The notes beneath the pieces are model-generated. The model did not search any database. It was given only the letters and a program-made list of their open reading frames with translations, and was not told the origin of the DNA. From positions 248,001 through 312,000 of the forward strand of contig JABCPU010000031.1 of NCBI GenBank assembly GCA_016800925.1: a DNA stretch of 64,000 nucleotides, read 5' to 3'. How positions within the stretch are numbered: position 1 is the stretch's first letter; the number at the start of each line of letters is the position of its first letter. This DNA is from Suillus spraguei (lineage: Eukaryota > Basidiomycota > Agaricomycetes > Boletales > Suillaceae). Both the position numbers and the translations under genes were made by a program. Shown in pieces: positions 31,364 through 42,333 of the stretch.

Positions 31364-34300
31364 TCAACACTCAGGGACATCCTCCCCCATAATTTTCGCC
31401 ACCAAATCATTCCCCTCATGCACAGGCGCCTCATACACAGCAAACGCTGCGCGTTTCCCTGCCCCACTCTCCTCGCTCTTCCATCCCTTCTTCCTATCCG
31501 TAAACACAGCCTCACTCCGATCCAGCAGCATATTGAGGTCTTCATCTGACAATACCCGTTTCTTACCCTCCGCAGACGTATTCGTCACAACGTCGATCTG
31601 CTCGCCTTCTAGTTTTAAAAGATCAGCTGCGAGTTCTGTCATGGATTGTGGGTTTGATTTAGGTGCTCCTTGTCCGGGGAGCTTGAATTTACCTGCAATA
31701 GCGTATATGAGTGATAGAATGACGGGTTCGAGTGGGACCTACCCTTGGCTATAACAAGCGCCTCAAGCTTCCTCTTCTCCGTCGCTCGATGCATGATTCT
31801 CGTCTCGATAGTATGCGCCGTAACGAGTCGGAATACTAAAACGGGTTTCGTCTGACCGATACGATGCGCTCGATCCTGAGCTTGGATATCCATCTGCGGG
31901 TTCCAATCTTGATCATAGAAGATCACCGTATCAGCCGCTGTCAAATTGATGCCTAGGCCGCCTGCGCGAGTGCTAAGAAGGAATAGCTTCGGAGCGTCGC
32001 GAGAGTCGCCTCCTTGCTGGAATTTGTTCATCTGCTCACGGCGCTCCATAGGCGCTGTTGACCCGTCGATACGACATATTGACCAGCCTTTCAGTTCGGT
32101 AGCCCAGTCCTGTAACAGGGCATTGAGTACAACAATGCGGATGAAAAAATACAGACGGACCTCGAGGACGTCTAACATAGTGGTAAATTGACTGAACAAC
32201 AAAACTTTGTGTTTCCTGCAGAATAGTTCGTCTAGTAGACGATCGAGGACCATCATCTTTCCGCTCGCGTTTACCAACTGTTCGTCGAGCACAAGTTCCT
32301 GAGTACCTGGGACGACAGGCCAGTGGAACAAAAATGGGTGGGAGCAGACTTTGCGTAGCTGCATGACAGCGTTCTGAAGCTTCATGTTGTTAATCTGCTT
32401 CCCTAGGTTGAACGGTCAGTCAAATGAAAGCCAAGAAAACACAAAAAACACCAACGAGTCGCAAGTTGTTGATGGTGTTTTGCCAGCTCAGAAATATCCT
32501 CCTTTGGCTCCTTAGCCCTGGCCCCTCCACCATCCTCGAGCATCTCAAAGTACTCATCATCATTACCATCAAGGTCGTATCGCATCTTTTTCTGCTTCCG
32601 TAGCTTCATCGGCGCATCCATGTCGACCTCGGCAACCTTCTCGACTGCCGCTGCTTCTTTGGAGACACCGAGAAGAAAGTTTCGTAATGACCCATCCAAG
32701 ATGTTATCGTACAAATCGCGTTGACCCACGCTAAGGGGGGCGTACAGAACATATTCCTTCTTGGGTGGGAGGAGACCTTCAACATCCGCCTTAAGTCGTC
32801 GAAGGAGGAAAGGCTTCAAGATGCCATGAAGAGTGCCAATCAATTGAGATGACTGGCCTTCAGAAAGGCGAGACTGTATGGTTCCGAGATTGAACCTGGA
32901 TCTGCTATCAGCCTAAACGCCGATATTGCAAAAAAACCGAGTACCAACCATTCCTGGAACGTGTCCAGATCATCAAAGATGTCAGGCAATATAAAGTTTA
33001 ACAATGACCACAACTCTGCCAGATTATTCTGCAGAACGTGAGCAAGGCAATGTTGACATGCTGGACGAAACTTACGTGCAGTGGTGTTCCAGTCAGAATC
33101 ATGCGACCTGCGCTGGGGTATTTCTTGATTTCCTGCATGAGCTTGCAGTCAAGATTTTTCAATCTGTGCCCCTCATCTACGACGATATAGCCCCAATTAT
33201 ACGCGGAAAGGTGCACACGATCTTTGAGTATCATTTCGTAGGTGGTGACAATGACCGGGAAAGAAGCACGAGTTTGTGGAGGGAGGGTATCGCTAGTAGT
33301 GGGTATACGGGTGTCTTCAACATCTGAGGTATCTTCATCATCTTCATCTGTCTGTATGCTATCCTGCTCGTCGACATCCACCTTGCGTCTCTTAGTAGGT
33401 CTGCTTTTTGTTTTACGCTTCGACGCAGGAGCTTTACGGGCGGGTGCTTTCTTGCCCTTGCCCTTTCGACTGCATTGCGTTTTGATCATGACTTCTTCAT
33501 CAACCGCTTCTATAACGTCCGGCGGTCGCATGTTAGTCCGGCGAAGGTCAGCACGCTCGGCTGGTGTGCCGTGATACATGCAAACGGGTATCTGAAGATG
33601 GTCGATATTAAACAGAGGATATGTACTGGTAGAAGACTTACAGTAGGTGCAAATTTCTGAAATTCCTCTATCCAATTATGAAGGACGCTCAAGGGACAGA
33701 CGATCAAAAAAGGTTGGTAATGACCCAGACCGCGTAGGTGTGCATTGAATGCAATCGTTTGCAGGGTCTGAGAAATCTGTTAAAGGCGAATCAAAACAAA
33801 AATTAGCTACATTACCTTACCTAAACCCATCTCGTCCGCTGCACCATGTACTTGAGAAAATTGAACGCGACGATTAGAGGTCAACGGCTTACCAAGGATA
33901 CCAGAAACGCCGTTCTTATCCAAACTAACCATCCACTCCACTCCTTCTAGTTGATAATCCTTTAACTTTGCTCCTGTAACTAAAGCAGGCTGGGGGAACT
34001 TCGGGCGCTGCCCCTCTACTATAGGAGGTTCCTGAATCTGTGGTTTTACAGGAGGTGCCCCCTCCCCATCTGACTCCTCTACGCGTGATCGTTTCTTGCC
34101 ACGCTTGGAAATACGTCTTCTTGAAGACTCTGAGGGTGCGGCAGCCTGCATGGCGGCTCGGAGTGCGCATGCACGTTTCTCCTTATCCATCTGCGCTCCT
34201 AGAAGTTTGGAGTATGTGAAGGATTTTTCGAGGAGGCGTTGAAGGCGAGAGAAGCGTTCTCTAAATTCCTAGGTGACATATGTCAGGACGCGCTCGAGTG

Positions 34301-34541
34301 AGTGACAGGGCACTTTTACCTCGTCTTCTATTGATTCCAACATCTCTGAGGACTGTCGCACCAATTTTTAACACAGAACACAGTGCACTTGGTTCTGAGT
34401 TTGACCCACCTCACGTGTGCTCTTGTGTGCTCTCCTTAGCCTTCCTTCTTCACCGGGGGGAGGCGATGAGGCAGCTGTACTTGCTGGAGCCGAAGACATG
34501 ACAAACGGCACGGGTGACGACGAGGACGGAGTCAAAGACAT
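31364..34541 (-). CDS. IRC5: LSH/HELLS/DDM1/Irc5-type SNF2 chromatin remodeller
   Basis: A multi-exon gene starting [17 protein letters not shown] (34541) and ending MGEDVPEC. The N-terminus has [10 protein letters not shown] and [20 protein letters not shown], as in LSH. The helicase core shows [22 protein letters not shown] (motif I, assembled across two introns), [28 protein letters not shown] (DEGH box), [61 protein letters not shown] and DRAHRIGQ. A basic/acidic insertion of about 90 residues lies between motifs Ia and II, with an NLS-like [14 protein letters not shown]. Proteins of this family remodel nucleosomes and are needed for DNA methylation and repeat silencing in plants and animals, and for recombination control in fungi. 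All core motifs are intact and introns keep phase, so it is probably functional. Confidence 0.93.
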
Positions 34542-35014
34542 CGTCGGTTGTTAAATAATATAGAACAGAGTAGAAGGTGGACAGTGGATAACTCTCTTGA
34601 ATTAATTGTTGGACCGCGACGAATATTGTTGTAGTCTTAGGTTACATAATCAACGCGACACTGCCGACCCTAAACCAGCTCGCGAAGGCACTCGATCAAA
34701 TCTTTAGTAGTAGTACTCAACGCTCGCTACAATTATACCGCTCGATGCATGTAGCTAGCCTATATCCCTCTTATTCCACGTCACTACCGGATATGTATGG
34801 GCGATCACTTATGCTGCAAGAAGTAGTGTGTGATTGTTATTAATTCGTTTCATGAACATATTTGTTAACGCTTCCTTTAGTATATGTTCATAGGTAACGA
34901 GATCACAATATATAATATCAATAGCCTCGGACTAGCGCAGGTGTCACGGTACGAAATTCGAATTAATCTAAACATGTTACTTCTATACGTGGGGTGGCAT
35001 ATGCACATAACACA
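34542..35014. other. Promoter and spacer upstream of the SNF2 gene
   Basis: No gene is seen. The first 150 bases upstream of the SNF2 ATG are AT-rich. The rest separates it from the ORF ending at 35015. Confidence 0.45.
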
Positions 35015-35649
35015 CTAAGTAGGACATGGCTGGGCAACAATTCGCGAGAACATCGACCTCAATGCTAGAACCTCCGCCTCTTGTCGTGCTTGGGTGGTTA
35101 TTAACAGTGGTTGGACTGCTTGGCGTGTTGCTTCCAATGCTGCGAGCCTATCCTGCTCCAAACTTTGCATGGCATCTGTCATCTTGGTCTCCATCGCTTT
35201 GCGGCCTTTATCCTCCTGCTCCTTTGCCCTGTCTTTCTGTTCGAGGTCTCTCTTGTTAATGCTCTTCTCGACCTCATCCTCCTTCAATACTTTGAATCTA
35301 GCCCCAAATAGGTGTCCGTATCTGCCTTGACGTTTACAATGTTTACCAGCTCTCTTGGACACTTTAGTCACACGTTCCACCCGCTTGAGAAATGCGGTGC
35401 AGAACCAGTAGCATTGCCGTCGAAACAGGGTGTAATACCACGAATGGTCTTCAACCTCTTTGAAGATTTGGCAAGCGGCGTGAAAGCTGAGCTTTTTCAG
35501 GCTAGGCGAGTCAAGATTTAGAGTGGCTAGGTGGTCGTAGACATTTGTATTGAAGTTCTTCTGAAGTCTGCTGATAGTGTCGTCGTTCGGAGAAACCATG
35601 TAATCTAGCCACCACGAAGGAGACTTTCTCTCCTCATCGGGCTTTCGCC
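35015..35649 (-). CDS. Unknown ORF with C-terminal coiled coil, 5' part displaced
   Basis: The frame is open from the TIR element border (35649) through KSPSWWLDYMVSPNDDTISR, then NVYDHLATLNLDSPSLKKLS, YYTLFRRQCYWFCTAFLKRV and a long charged coiled coil (KRDLEQKDRAKEQEDKGRKA). It ends at 35015. I know of no function for it. On removal of the TIR element with one TA, the frame continues upstream into the last ClpB-like residues of the next feature (SKESGKISPR). That could be a chimeric gene or chance. The first usable ATG inside this segment is MVSPNDD at 35599. Confidence 0.5.
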
Positions 35650-35651
35650 TA

Positions 35652-36506
35652 TGGTGCGAATCACTTAGAGGCCGCTTACTTTGTGCAAATATTTAAACCC
35701 TTCAAAAAAAGTCAGAATTTTAATTCCTCTTGGGAAAACACTCCTTTTGAAGGTAAGTACAAATTCCCAAGACGGATTTTTCATTGAGTCAAAACTGAGC
35801 GAGCAAAATACTTTGTCAGGTCCAATTTGGCGCATGGGTACTATGCTTTTGGCATGTTCTCCTTCAGCGTGTCGAAAGTATAGTCGCAATTATCACGAAG
35901 ATATTTTTCACCATGTACCAAAAGAACTCAATGAACTTGAGCTCGCAATGAAACTTTGGTAAGAAAAGGCATAAATGACTGGCTGCCTCGACTACTTCCT
36001 ACACCAGAGACCTTTGTTCAACAAGTTTTTGGCCTCCTCACGAATTGCTGCTTGATCCTGCGCCTCCTTTTCTCCAAGAGCTTTATCAAGAGCTTTCTTC
36101 CTGAGCTTGCATCAACCCATCGGACCACTCTGACTCTGTCGCAGAATCATATTTGGTGTCGGAGAACTGACAATCCACACCTTCAGTGTATCCACAGTCC
36201 TGTTCACTGGAGGAGTTGTAATCGATCTCGATCACTGCCGCAGGATTGGATGCGGCAGGTACAGTGTTAGAGTTGTAGGTTTTTGGCCATCTTGCAGCTC
36301 TTGCCCGTGCGGCGGCAGCCCTTTGATGTTTAGTGACCATAGTGCTACTACACAGACTCAATGTACTATTTTTCTTGGTATTTTCATTAAAATTTTCTGC
36401 TCGTCGAGCTAGTACATTTTTGAAGTATGCTGACATCATTTCCATTTTTTATCGCCTTCAATTTGGCGCTTGCACAAAGTAGGCGGCCTCTAAGCGATTC
36501 GCACCA
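35652..36506 (-). mobile_element. TIR element, copy 2 (855 bp)
   Basis: The same element as 10316-11169, inverted. TA flanks both ends (35650-35651 and 36507-36508). TIRs start TGGTGCGAATC. The very high identity along the whole element, including the ORF, suggests recent mobility of this family. Confidence 0.88.
36086..36445 (-). CDS. 119-aa ORF of the TIR element (copy 2)
   Basis: Same length and almost the same residues as the ORF at 10377-10736. It begins MEMMSAYFKNVLARRAE and ends EESS. After the stop, another frame continues with DKALGEKEAQDQAAIREEAK and LLNKGLWCRK. The function is unknown. Confidence 0.5.
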   Translation of the reverse strand: MEMMSAYFKNVLARRAENFNENTKKNSTLSLCSSTMVTKHQRAAAARARAARWPKTYNSNTVPAASNPAAVIEIDYNSSSEQDCGYTEGVDCQFSDTKYDSATESEWSDGLMQAQEESS

Positions 36507-36508
36507 TA

Positions 36509-38660
36509 GCGCGAGGGGATATCTTCCCACTTTCCTTACTCAAAATGTCTGCACCAACGTTGGATGTCATGATAATCGCTGTATTGCTACGAATTTGAGT
36601 GAGTAGCGATGTCAGATAGCGATACATTAACTAGGACTCACCGAAAATCCACCAGTCGTCCCTGTCCGTCGGTCAAGCGCCCATCGTCCATGACTTGCAA
36701 AAACAATGTCAAGAATTCTGTACAAGTTTTCTCCATCCTGAAGGTATATGTAAAGGGCACAAACACATAATTGAATGAACCTCACTCGTCTAGCAAGATA
36801 ATGCAATATGGCATCCGTCGAACATACTCTGTAAGCTGTCCACCTTGATCATAACCCACATATCCTGGAGGGGCGCCAATCTACGTACGTCAGTATGCGT
36901 TCTTGCGTCGTCGACACATGCAAAGGTGTATTTACCAGTCGCGAAACGGAGTGACTTTGAGAATATTCGCTGCCATCAATGCGGATCATTGCCGTAGATT
37001 GTCCAAACAGCTCTTCCGCAAGCTGAGGAATATTAGTGAGTTCTGAGTTTGTCAGGTGAATCATCAGCTCACAGCCTTCGACAGTAATGTCTTCCCAGTA
37101 CCAGATGGTCCGGTGAAGAGCAAGCAGGCATTCGGTCGGTTGGCATTACCCAGTCCAGTGCGAGATAGCTGGATGGCGTTCACTACGGCATCGATGGCTT
37201 CCGGTTGTCCGATGACCTGCATAGATGCGTGTAGTTGTGAGTCAAGCTTTCACTCCCGTATGCAGAATAGGATTTAACGAACCTTTTTCTCCAGGGTGCT
37301 TTGAAGATGCAAGAGACGCTCTTTATCCGTGTCGCACTGGGATTTTCGTCGCCTTCTCAACGACAACAGCTATACTTTCTGGCGTGATGATGTCTGGAGA
37401 CGAGATGGTGCGCCGATTTTTGGCCAAGAGGGACATGAATTGATGGTCCATAAGTTCGAAATCTCTTTGGTCTCCCGAACCGTTTCGAACTTCCGGACCT
37501 TCCTGCTCCTTTCGAACAAGATTTTCCCGCAGTTGTTTTATGTCATTTTATAGCCGGTTGATCTTCTTCGTATCTATCCGAGCCTCGCTATAACAAAATT
37601 ATGAATCACGTCGAGCACCGCTTGCCACAGGTGAAGGTGAAGGAGTAAACTAACCTTCTCGCATTGTTTAATTCCAACCTCTTCTTTTGAATTTTATCAC
37701 GATAACCCGCGATCAATTTCCACCATTCCGTCACTGCAGTCTGTTCACGTTCTAGAAACTCAACTTTGCTTCAAGTTTAAGCATGGTTTTTTTGGCATCG
37801 TTCAGTGCATTGTCATCACCAGGATGATTATCACGCTATGGAAAAGAATATTAGACATCAATTAATGCTCACACCCGTTGGACATAAAAAGAGACAGTGT
37901 ACCTCGAGGGACCAAATATAATTCTTCTGCTGGATCATGGTCTCTGGCTTTAAATCTTGCTGTATTCTTGCAGAAGCGCAAGCTTCGTCCATGAGGTCAA
38001 ACGCCGAGTCAGGTAATCTATGCTGGAAAAATTGGTAGCAGTTCTAAACAACAAAGCGGACAAATACCTCCCTGCAGTGAGATACCTGTGGGCGAGTTCA
38101 ACTGCAGTAACTATCGCTTGATCCATGATCCAAACGTGGTGGTGATTCTCGTATCGCTCCCGAGAGCCACGTAGAATATTTTGGCTTGATCTATTGTTGG
38201 CTCGTTGACCATGACCTATAAAACACGTTACTGTCCCATCTCTACGCAACAGGTCGACACGAACCTGAACGAACCGACGTGTAAGCGCACCGTCTTTCTC
38301 GATATGCTCACGGTACTCTGCTAATGTGGTGGCTCCTATACACCGGAATTGGCCACGCGCAAGCTCAGGCTTCAGTAGGTTTGCGGCATCCCTGTACATG
38401 AAAATGAGTTTCGAGGTGTAACAACAATAAGATGGCAGGGCATACATTCCAGCTTGGTTGCTCTGTCCCTTGCCAACAGATATAAGGTGGAGCTCGTCGA
38501 TAAACAAAATAGCTGGGGACTGGCTTTTTTGACTGCGTTTCACGTCTGTGAAAATTATTGTAAGCGAACATGAAATAAATCTCAAGCAAAGCATACCATC
38601 TATGACACCTTTGACACACTAATGCAAAAGGACTATTAGTTTAGGAAAATAAAAAGCATG
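36509..38660 (-). pseudogene. Internal fragment of Hsp104/ClpB disaggregase
   Basis: Minus-strand exons give part of a class-1 Clp ATPase. NBD1 has the Walker B region (AILFIDELHLI), DAANLLKPELARGQFRCIGA and EHIEKDGALTRRFVQV. After a frameshift near VNEPTIDQAK come ERYENHHHVWIMDQAIVTAV, LPDSAFDLMDEACASARI and a middle domain. NBD2 has [65 protein letters not shown] and finally IIMTSNVGADILSK. The N domain, the NBD1 Walker A and the C-terminal domain are missing. Another frame break lies before TDKERLLHLQSTLEKK. Such proteins thread aggregated proteins in the cytosol or mitochondrion. This copy cannot be complete. Confidence 0.85.
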
Positions 38661-38689
38661 CCAACCTATCCCTTACGTCTTTGGCCATA

Positions 38690-39965
38690 TTTCAAGGACG
38701 CTGTGGGTGCCATTGATGGCAGGGGACCTTGCAAAGTAGGAAGAGAGGCGGTGTCTTCAGCTGTTGAAGCACTGGTGCTTGAATTTGAGTTTAAGGGAGG
38801 AGGGATAGCGGTATGAGGCTGGTACCCTGTACGCCCTCATGCACCACTACCTTGTGGTATTATATTGTCCATGCTTTCAAAGTGACTCCATCCTGATACA
38901 CGAAATGGCTGCATGACTGAATTTCCCTACCATAAATCAATGAGACTTTTGACAAGACATGAGTGAACTTAATGTACCTTCTTTGAAATATATTCATTCC
39001 ATACTGATCCCGCAGCTTCACCCTCAATATTGGCCCCTTTAGTGTTGTCCCAGTGGACACCAGACTGTTGGCAATATTTCTGAATCGCATTATATGTCTG
39101 CTTTAGCTATATGATCTCTTATCAGTATACAACTAGATGACATATCAATATATGATGTACTGATGCCCATTTTGTCTTACACATTGCCCCTGTCTTCTGT
39201 GGACCACTCTGCAGATACTCAGAAATGGCCTCTGCGGCGCCATTGTGTTACAAACTAGGGTGGCATCACCAGCGACAGTGAAAAGACACAGACGGTCTAC
39301 TGGGAGCTTCTTACAATGCCCAAAAGAGGACAAGGTGAAAGTACAAGGAATGCGTTCCGAGTACGATCAAGGGTCTGGCCTCAAGGATAAGTCCAAGAGG
39401 TTCTTACGAGAATAGAGACTAAGACTAAGGAGTGCTTAGACTTAGAGACGATTCAAGGACAACTTAGGTTGGAGACCTAAGCGAAGGAAGTTCCAGGTAA
39501 AACCTAGTAAGATTAAAGTAAAGAATCTACTACAAGTACACTGTGCTTATATAGGTAGATATGTGCGCACAGACCAGGTAACCGTGAGAATGTAACTGTG
39601 TATCTAAATAAGGAAGGCATGTATTTGTACAGATGCGTTGAGCATATGAGTCAAGTCATGTGACATGATATACAAGTAAGAAGATAAGGGAAAATGAATA
39701 GGGGTATGTACAGCTGTAACACATTGTATGTCACATCTTTGAAGTTCCCAGTGTCCCCAACCTTGTCCCGATTGTTGAATAAATACAAGAGAAGCTGATC
39801 AGTTTCTGTGTCAGTCCAGACAGCCCTGTCTGCATGAGATGACTCCTGAGCCATGGAGAGGATGTGGACCTGAGCTGATAAAACTATAGATACAACACTA
39901 GCCCAGATGTGGTTCCAATCTTGTAGATATTTAGTTGTATATTGAGGTATAGTACAGCTAGACAT
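38690..39965 (-). pseudogene. Myb/SANT-like DNA-binding protein gene, interrupted by a solo LTR
   Basis: Minus-strand exons read WTDTETDQLLLYLFNNRDKV and GDTGNFKDVTYN. After the LTR come GAAEAISEYLQSGPQKTGAM and CKTKWAS, then across an intron LKQTYNAIQKYCQQSGVHWD and ANIEGEAAGSVWNEYISKK. A last exon reads MQPFRVSGWSHFESMDNIIP with a Pro/Ser/Thr tail. This is the Myb/SANT-like domain common in Agaricomycete genomes and often transposon-associated. Removal of 39246-39721 with one CATTG closes the frame exactly. A TGA after GSGA (about 38845) is a further possible break. Confidence 0.8.
39246..39721 (-). repeat. Solo gypsy LTR in the Myb/SANT-like gene
   Basis: A 476-bp LTR of the copy 1/copy 2 family with an exact 5-bp duplication CATTG (39241-39245 and 39722-39726). 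Its sense orientation equals that of the host gene. It contains the AAGATTAAAGT block. Confidence 0.95.
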
Positions 39966-40125
39966 TATGGGTCAAAGGGAAGTTCAAGCTCTGTCATCAG
40001 GCTTCAAACCGGAACTGCTATGCTGATGTTACATAACGTCCTTCAAGTTGGCAAATTCACCCTACCTCTGGTTACCGAACTAAGCCTGAGGATTATGATG
40101 TTGCAAATGGGAGCGTAATCAAGCT

Positions 40126-40560
40126 GTGTACACTTCTCTTCCTTCCCCCAGCTTGTTGACCTCACCATCAATTGCAATGTATGTAGCTATCCCGCCCAGT
40201 CTTAAGATCATTGTGAATACGCAGACTCAAAGACAAGTGCGAGGACATGAATCGGAGGTGCAGATATTCGTCAAGAATTTGAATGGAAAGACAATAGCCC
40301 TAATGATCTCACTGACAGACACAGTAGAAAATCTGATGAAGAAGATTCAAGAGAGGATGGATATTCCACCTTCTGAACAGCATATCCTATTCAGTGGGAA
40401 GCAACTCATGCCCGATGGGATTTTAGTGGACTACAATATTTTGAAGGAGAGTACATTGCATCTTGGTGAGCACATGGTCTCACTGAGATTTTTTTTGTCT
40501 TCATTGACCCAGTTTGTTCAGTACTTCATTTATGGGGAGGATTATGAGGCGAAAGGTTGA
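40126..40560 (+). CDS. Diverged ubiquitin-like protein ORF
   Basis: Residues of about 48-117 form a ubiquitin fold: VQIFVKNLNGKTIALMISL, DTVENLMKKIQERMDIPPSE, HILFSGKQL and VDYNILKESTLHLG. The positions of Lys6, Lys11, Lys48 and Lys63 of ubiquitin are kept, and the Ile44-equivalent is Leu. The LRLRGG tail is missing. Instead the frame runs on as EHMVSLRFFLSSLTQF. A GTGAGC after HLG could be an intron donor. There is an N-terminal extension of about 45 residues. Without Gly-Gly it could not be conjugated. It may be a Ubl domain protein or a decayed ubiquitin gene. Confidence 0.7.
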   Translation: MYTSLPSPSLLTSPSIAMYVAIPPSLKIIVNTQTQRQVRGHESEVQIFVKNLNGKTIALMISLTDTVENLMKKIQERMDIPPSEQHILFSGKQLMPDGILVDYNILKESTLHLGEHMVSLRFFLSSLTQFVQYFIYGEDYEAKG

Positions 40561-41115
40561 GGAGCAGCATTATGTCTTGGTTTCCGATTGATCTCCCTAG
40601 TACAATACGCAGATGCAGATGCATGTAGCATATGATTATGACCATGTAAGCACTCAGATATTTAATATGGCTGTAACACATAACACTACATATCAAACAT
40701 GCGGGCCTTGTGTCACCAAAGAAATAGGTTTTAGACCTTTTTTATGTGGGCTGGCCCACTACTACTGTCACTACACATGTCCGCTTCACCCCTCCTGATT
40801 CTCAGAACAATCCTTGACGGCCAGTAACTATTGTTTTGTTTGATCATGCAAAGAAGCTTTTCCCAAGCCTGATCTTCAATTGGCTGCTCGCTGAGCCAGA
40901 ACGAACTCACAGTGACCTAGGTAGTTATCTTAATTGCATACATATGTGCATTTAGTAACATGGTATTGTAGTTTCTGGAATCTGATAATATGTACGAGAT
41001 TATAGTACCTAGAACTACTTTAATGTACATACAACTGCCTCGCCCTCTTCACGGAAAAAGTCTATGAAGACTTGAAAGTGCTGTCAAAAAGTTTAGACAC
41101 ATGACGTGGCGGAAA
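40561..41115. other. Spacer between ubiquitin-like ORF and RING gene
   Basis: No supportable gene. The sequence is AT-rich with short open frames only. Confidence 0.45.
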
Positions 41116-41744
41116 TTAAGGTTCCTTACCATTAGCAAGAAGTTTGTGCTTCAGTTTTCTCCGAGTTGGGTGCAAAGAGCTTTGGCTTGAGGCTGATGGC
41201 AAAACAGGTGGCAATGGTGGTGAGTCATGTGAATGACTATTGTGGCTAGTCTGGGAGGGTGATGCTGATAGTCTGCCCATAGATTGCTCCACAGGAGTTT
41301 CGGGGCATTTCGACACCGGCACAGACCAATTGTTATGAATACCGCTACATTCCATCTGAATGACATCTGCACAGCATGAAGGACATGTGGAATGTGACAT
41401 GTCAACAAGCCATTCATCAATACAGCTTCTCTGGAGGAAACACATTTTCAGGACTTCTCCATGGAGGTCGGTATAGAACTTACATGGAATACATGAGAAC
41501 ACGGAAGCTGTATAAGAGGATCAGACTCAATCCTGGTAACGGTATGTGAACTTGAGCTCGGAGGAGGGTCAAAGTTCACCAAGCAAATGTCACATCGTGC
41601 ATTATGCGCCTCGAGGTAAACATTTCGCACAGGTGACTTGCCCACCTGCTTGGGGAAAGATGTCGGATCACAGTACCCAATGTCAGGTATGGGGACGTAT
41701 CGAACAATGGGAAAATGTGCTATTAGCTCAGAATATGATGACAT
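41116..41744 (-). CDS. RING-H2 zinc finger protein, probable E3 ubiquitin ligase
   Basis: Exon 1 (MSSYSELIAHFPIVRYVPIP) contains CDICLVNFDPPPSS and LIQLPCSHVFH. A short intron (GTAAGT...CTCCAG, about 41430-41487) is removed to give HRSCIDEWLV and CPSCCADV. The metal ligands then read C-x2-C ... C-x-H-x2-H-x2-C ... C-x2-C, a RING-H2. The C-terminal region is Ser/Pro/His-rich and ends KLLANGKEP. RING-H2 proteins recruit E2 enzymes for substrate ubiquitination. An AG directly before the first ATG suggests an additional upstream exon, so the true start is uncertain. Confidence 0.8.
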
Positions 41745-42333
41745 CTAATAATGAGGAGTCAATTACACGTACATCAGTGGCTTTTATACTAATAGACAAA
41801 GAAGTCCTAAGACAGTCCAGGTGAGTTGTTCTTTCTAATAAAGTGCAATTTTAGACCGCACATCGACCTGATGTTTGAGTGCTTCCACATGCATGTAGCA
41901 CACGTAGTACATACTAATGCGGTCATAGTAAGATTTGAATGAGATCTTTCATGTTTGCGCAAACCTGGTACCCTAGTCATGTTCGATTCAGATCATTGGT
42001 GAGAGTTCAAATTTGCACATGTTTGGGCCTTGTATATCGGCATGCCCAGCCGCTTGAGCTGAATCCTGCCTCGTGCATCAGTGCATAATGCAGATGCGGA
42101 CCACATTTTTTCAATCTTGATTTCGTAGCTTCGTTAGTGTCATGCAAGTCTCGGAGGGCTGATTGACTGATGGGCCACCACCCTAGCTCAGATATTGTAA
42201 TCGAGGCACTACAACAACAGCCACAGACCGTTGCTGCACAACATTCAATATAGCATAAATTTTGTGTTAACTTTTGAAACAAACCGATTCTCCATCTTGC
42301 TGCACCTGTTGAAAACCAGCTTGCTAGTGCTTC
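41745..42333. other. Spacer between divergent RING and Clp-like genes
   Basis: No domain is recognised. It probably contains the 5' region of both flanking genes. Confidence 0.4.

Noticed and set aside
36509..38660. Calling the ClpB fragment a functional chaperone gene
   Set aside because: It lacks the N domain, the first Walker A and the C-terminal domain, and shows at least two frame breaks.
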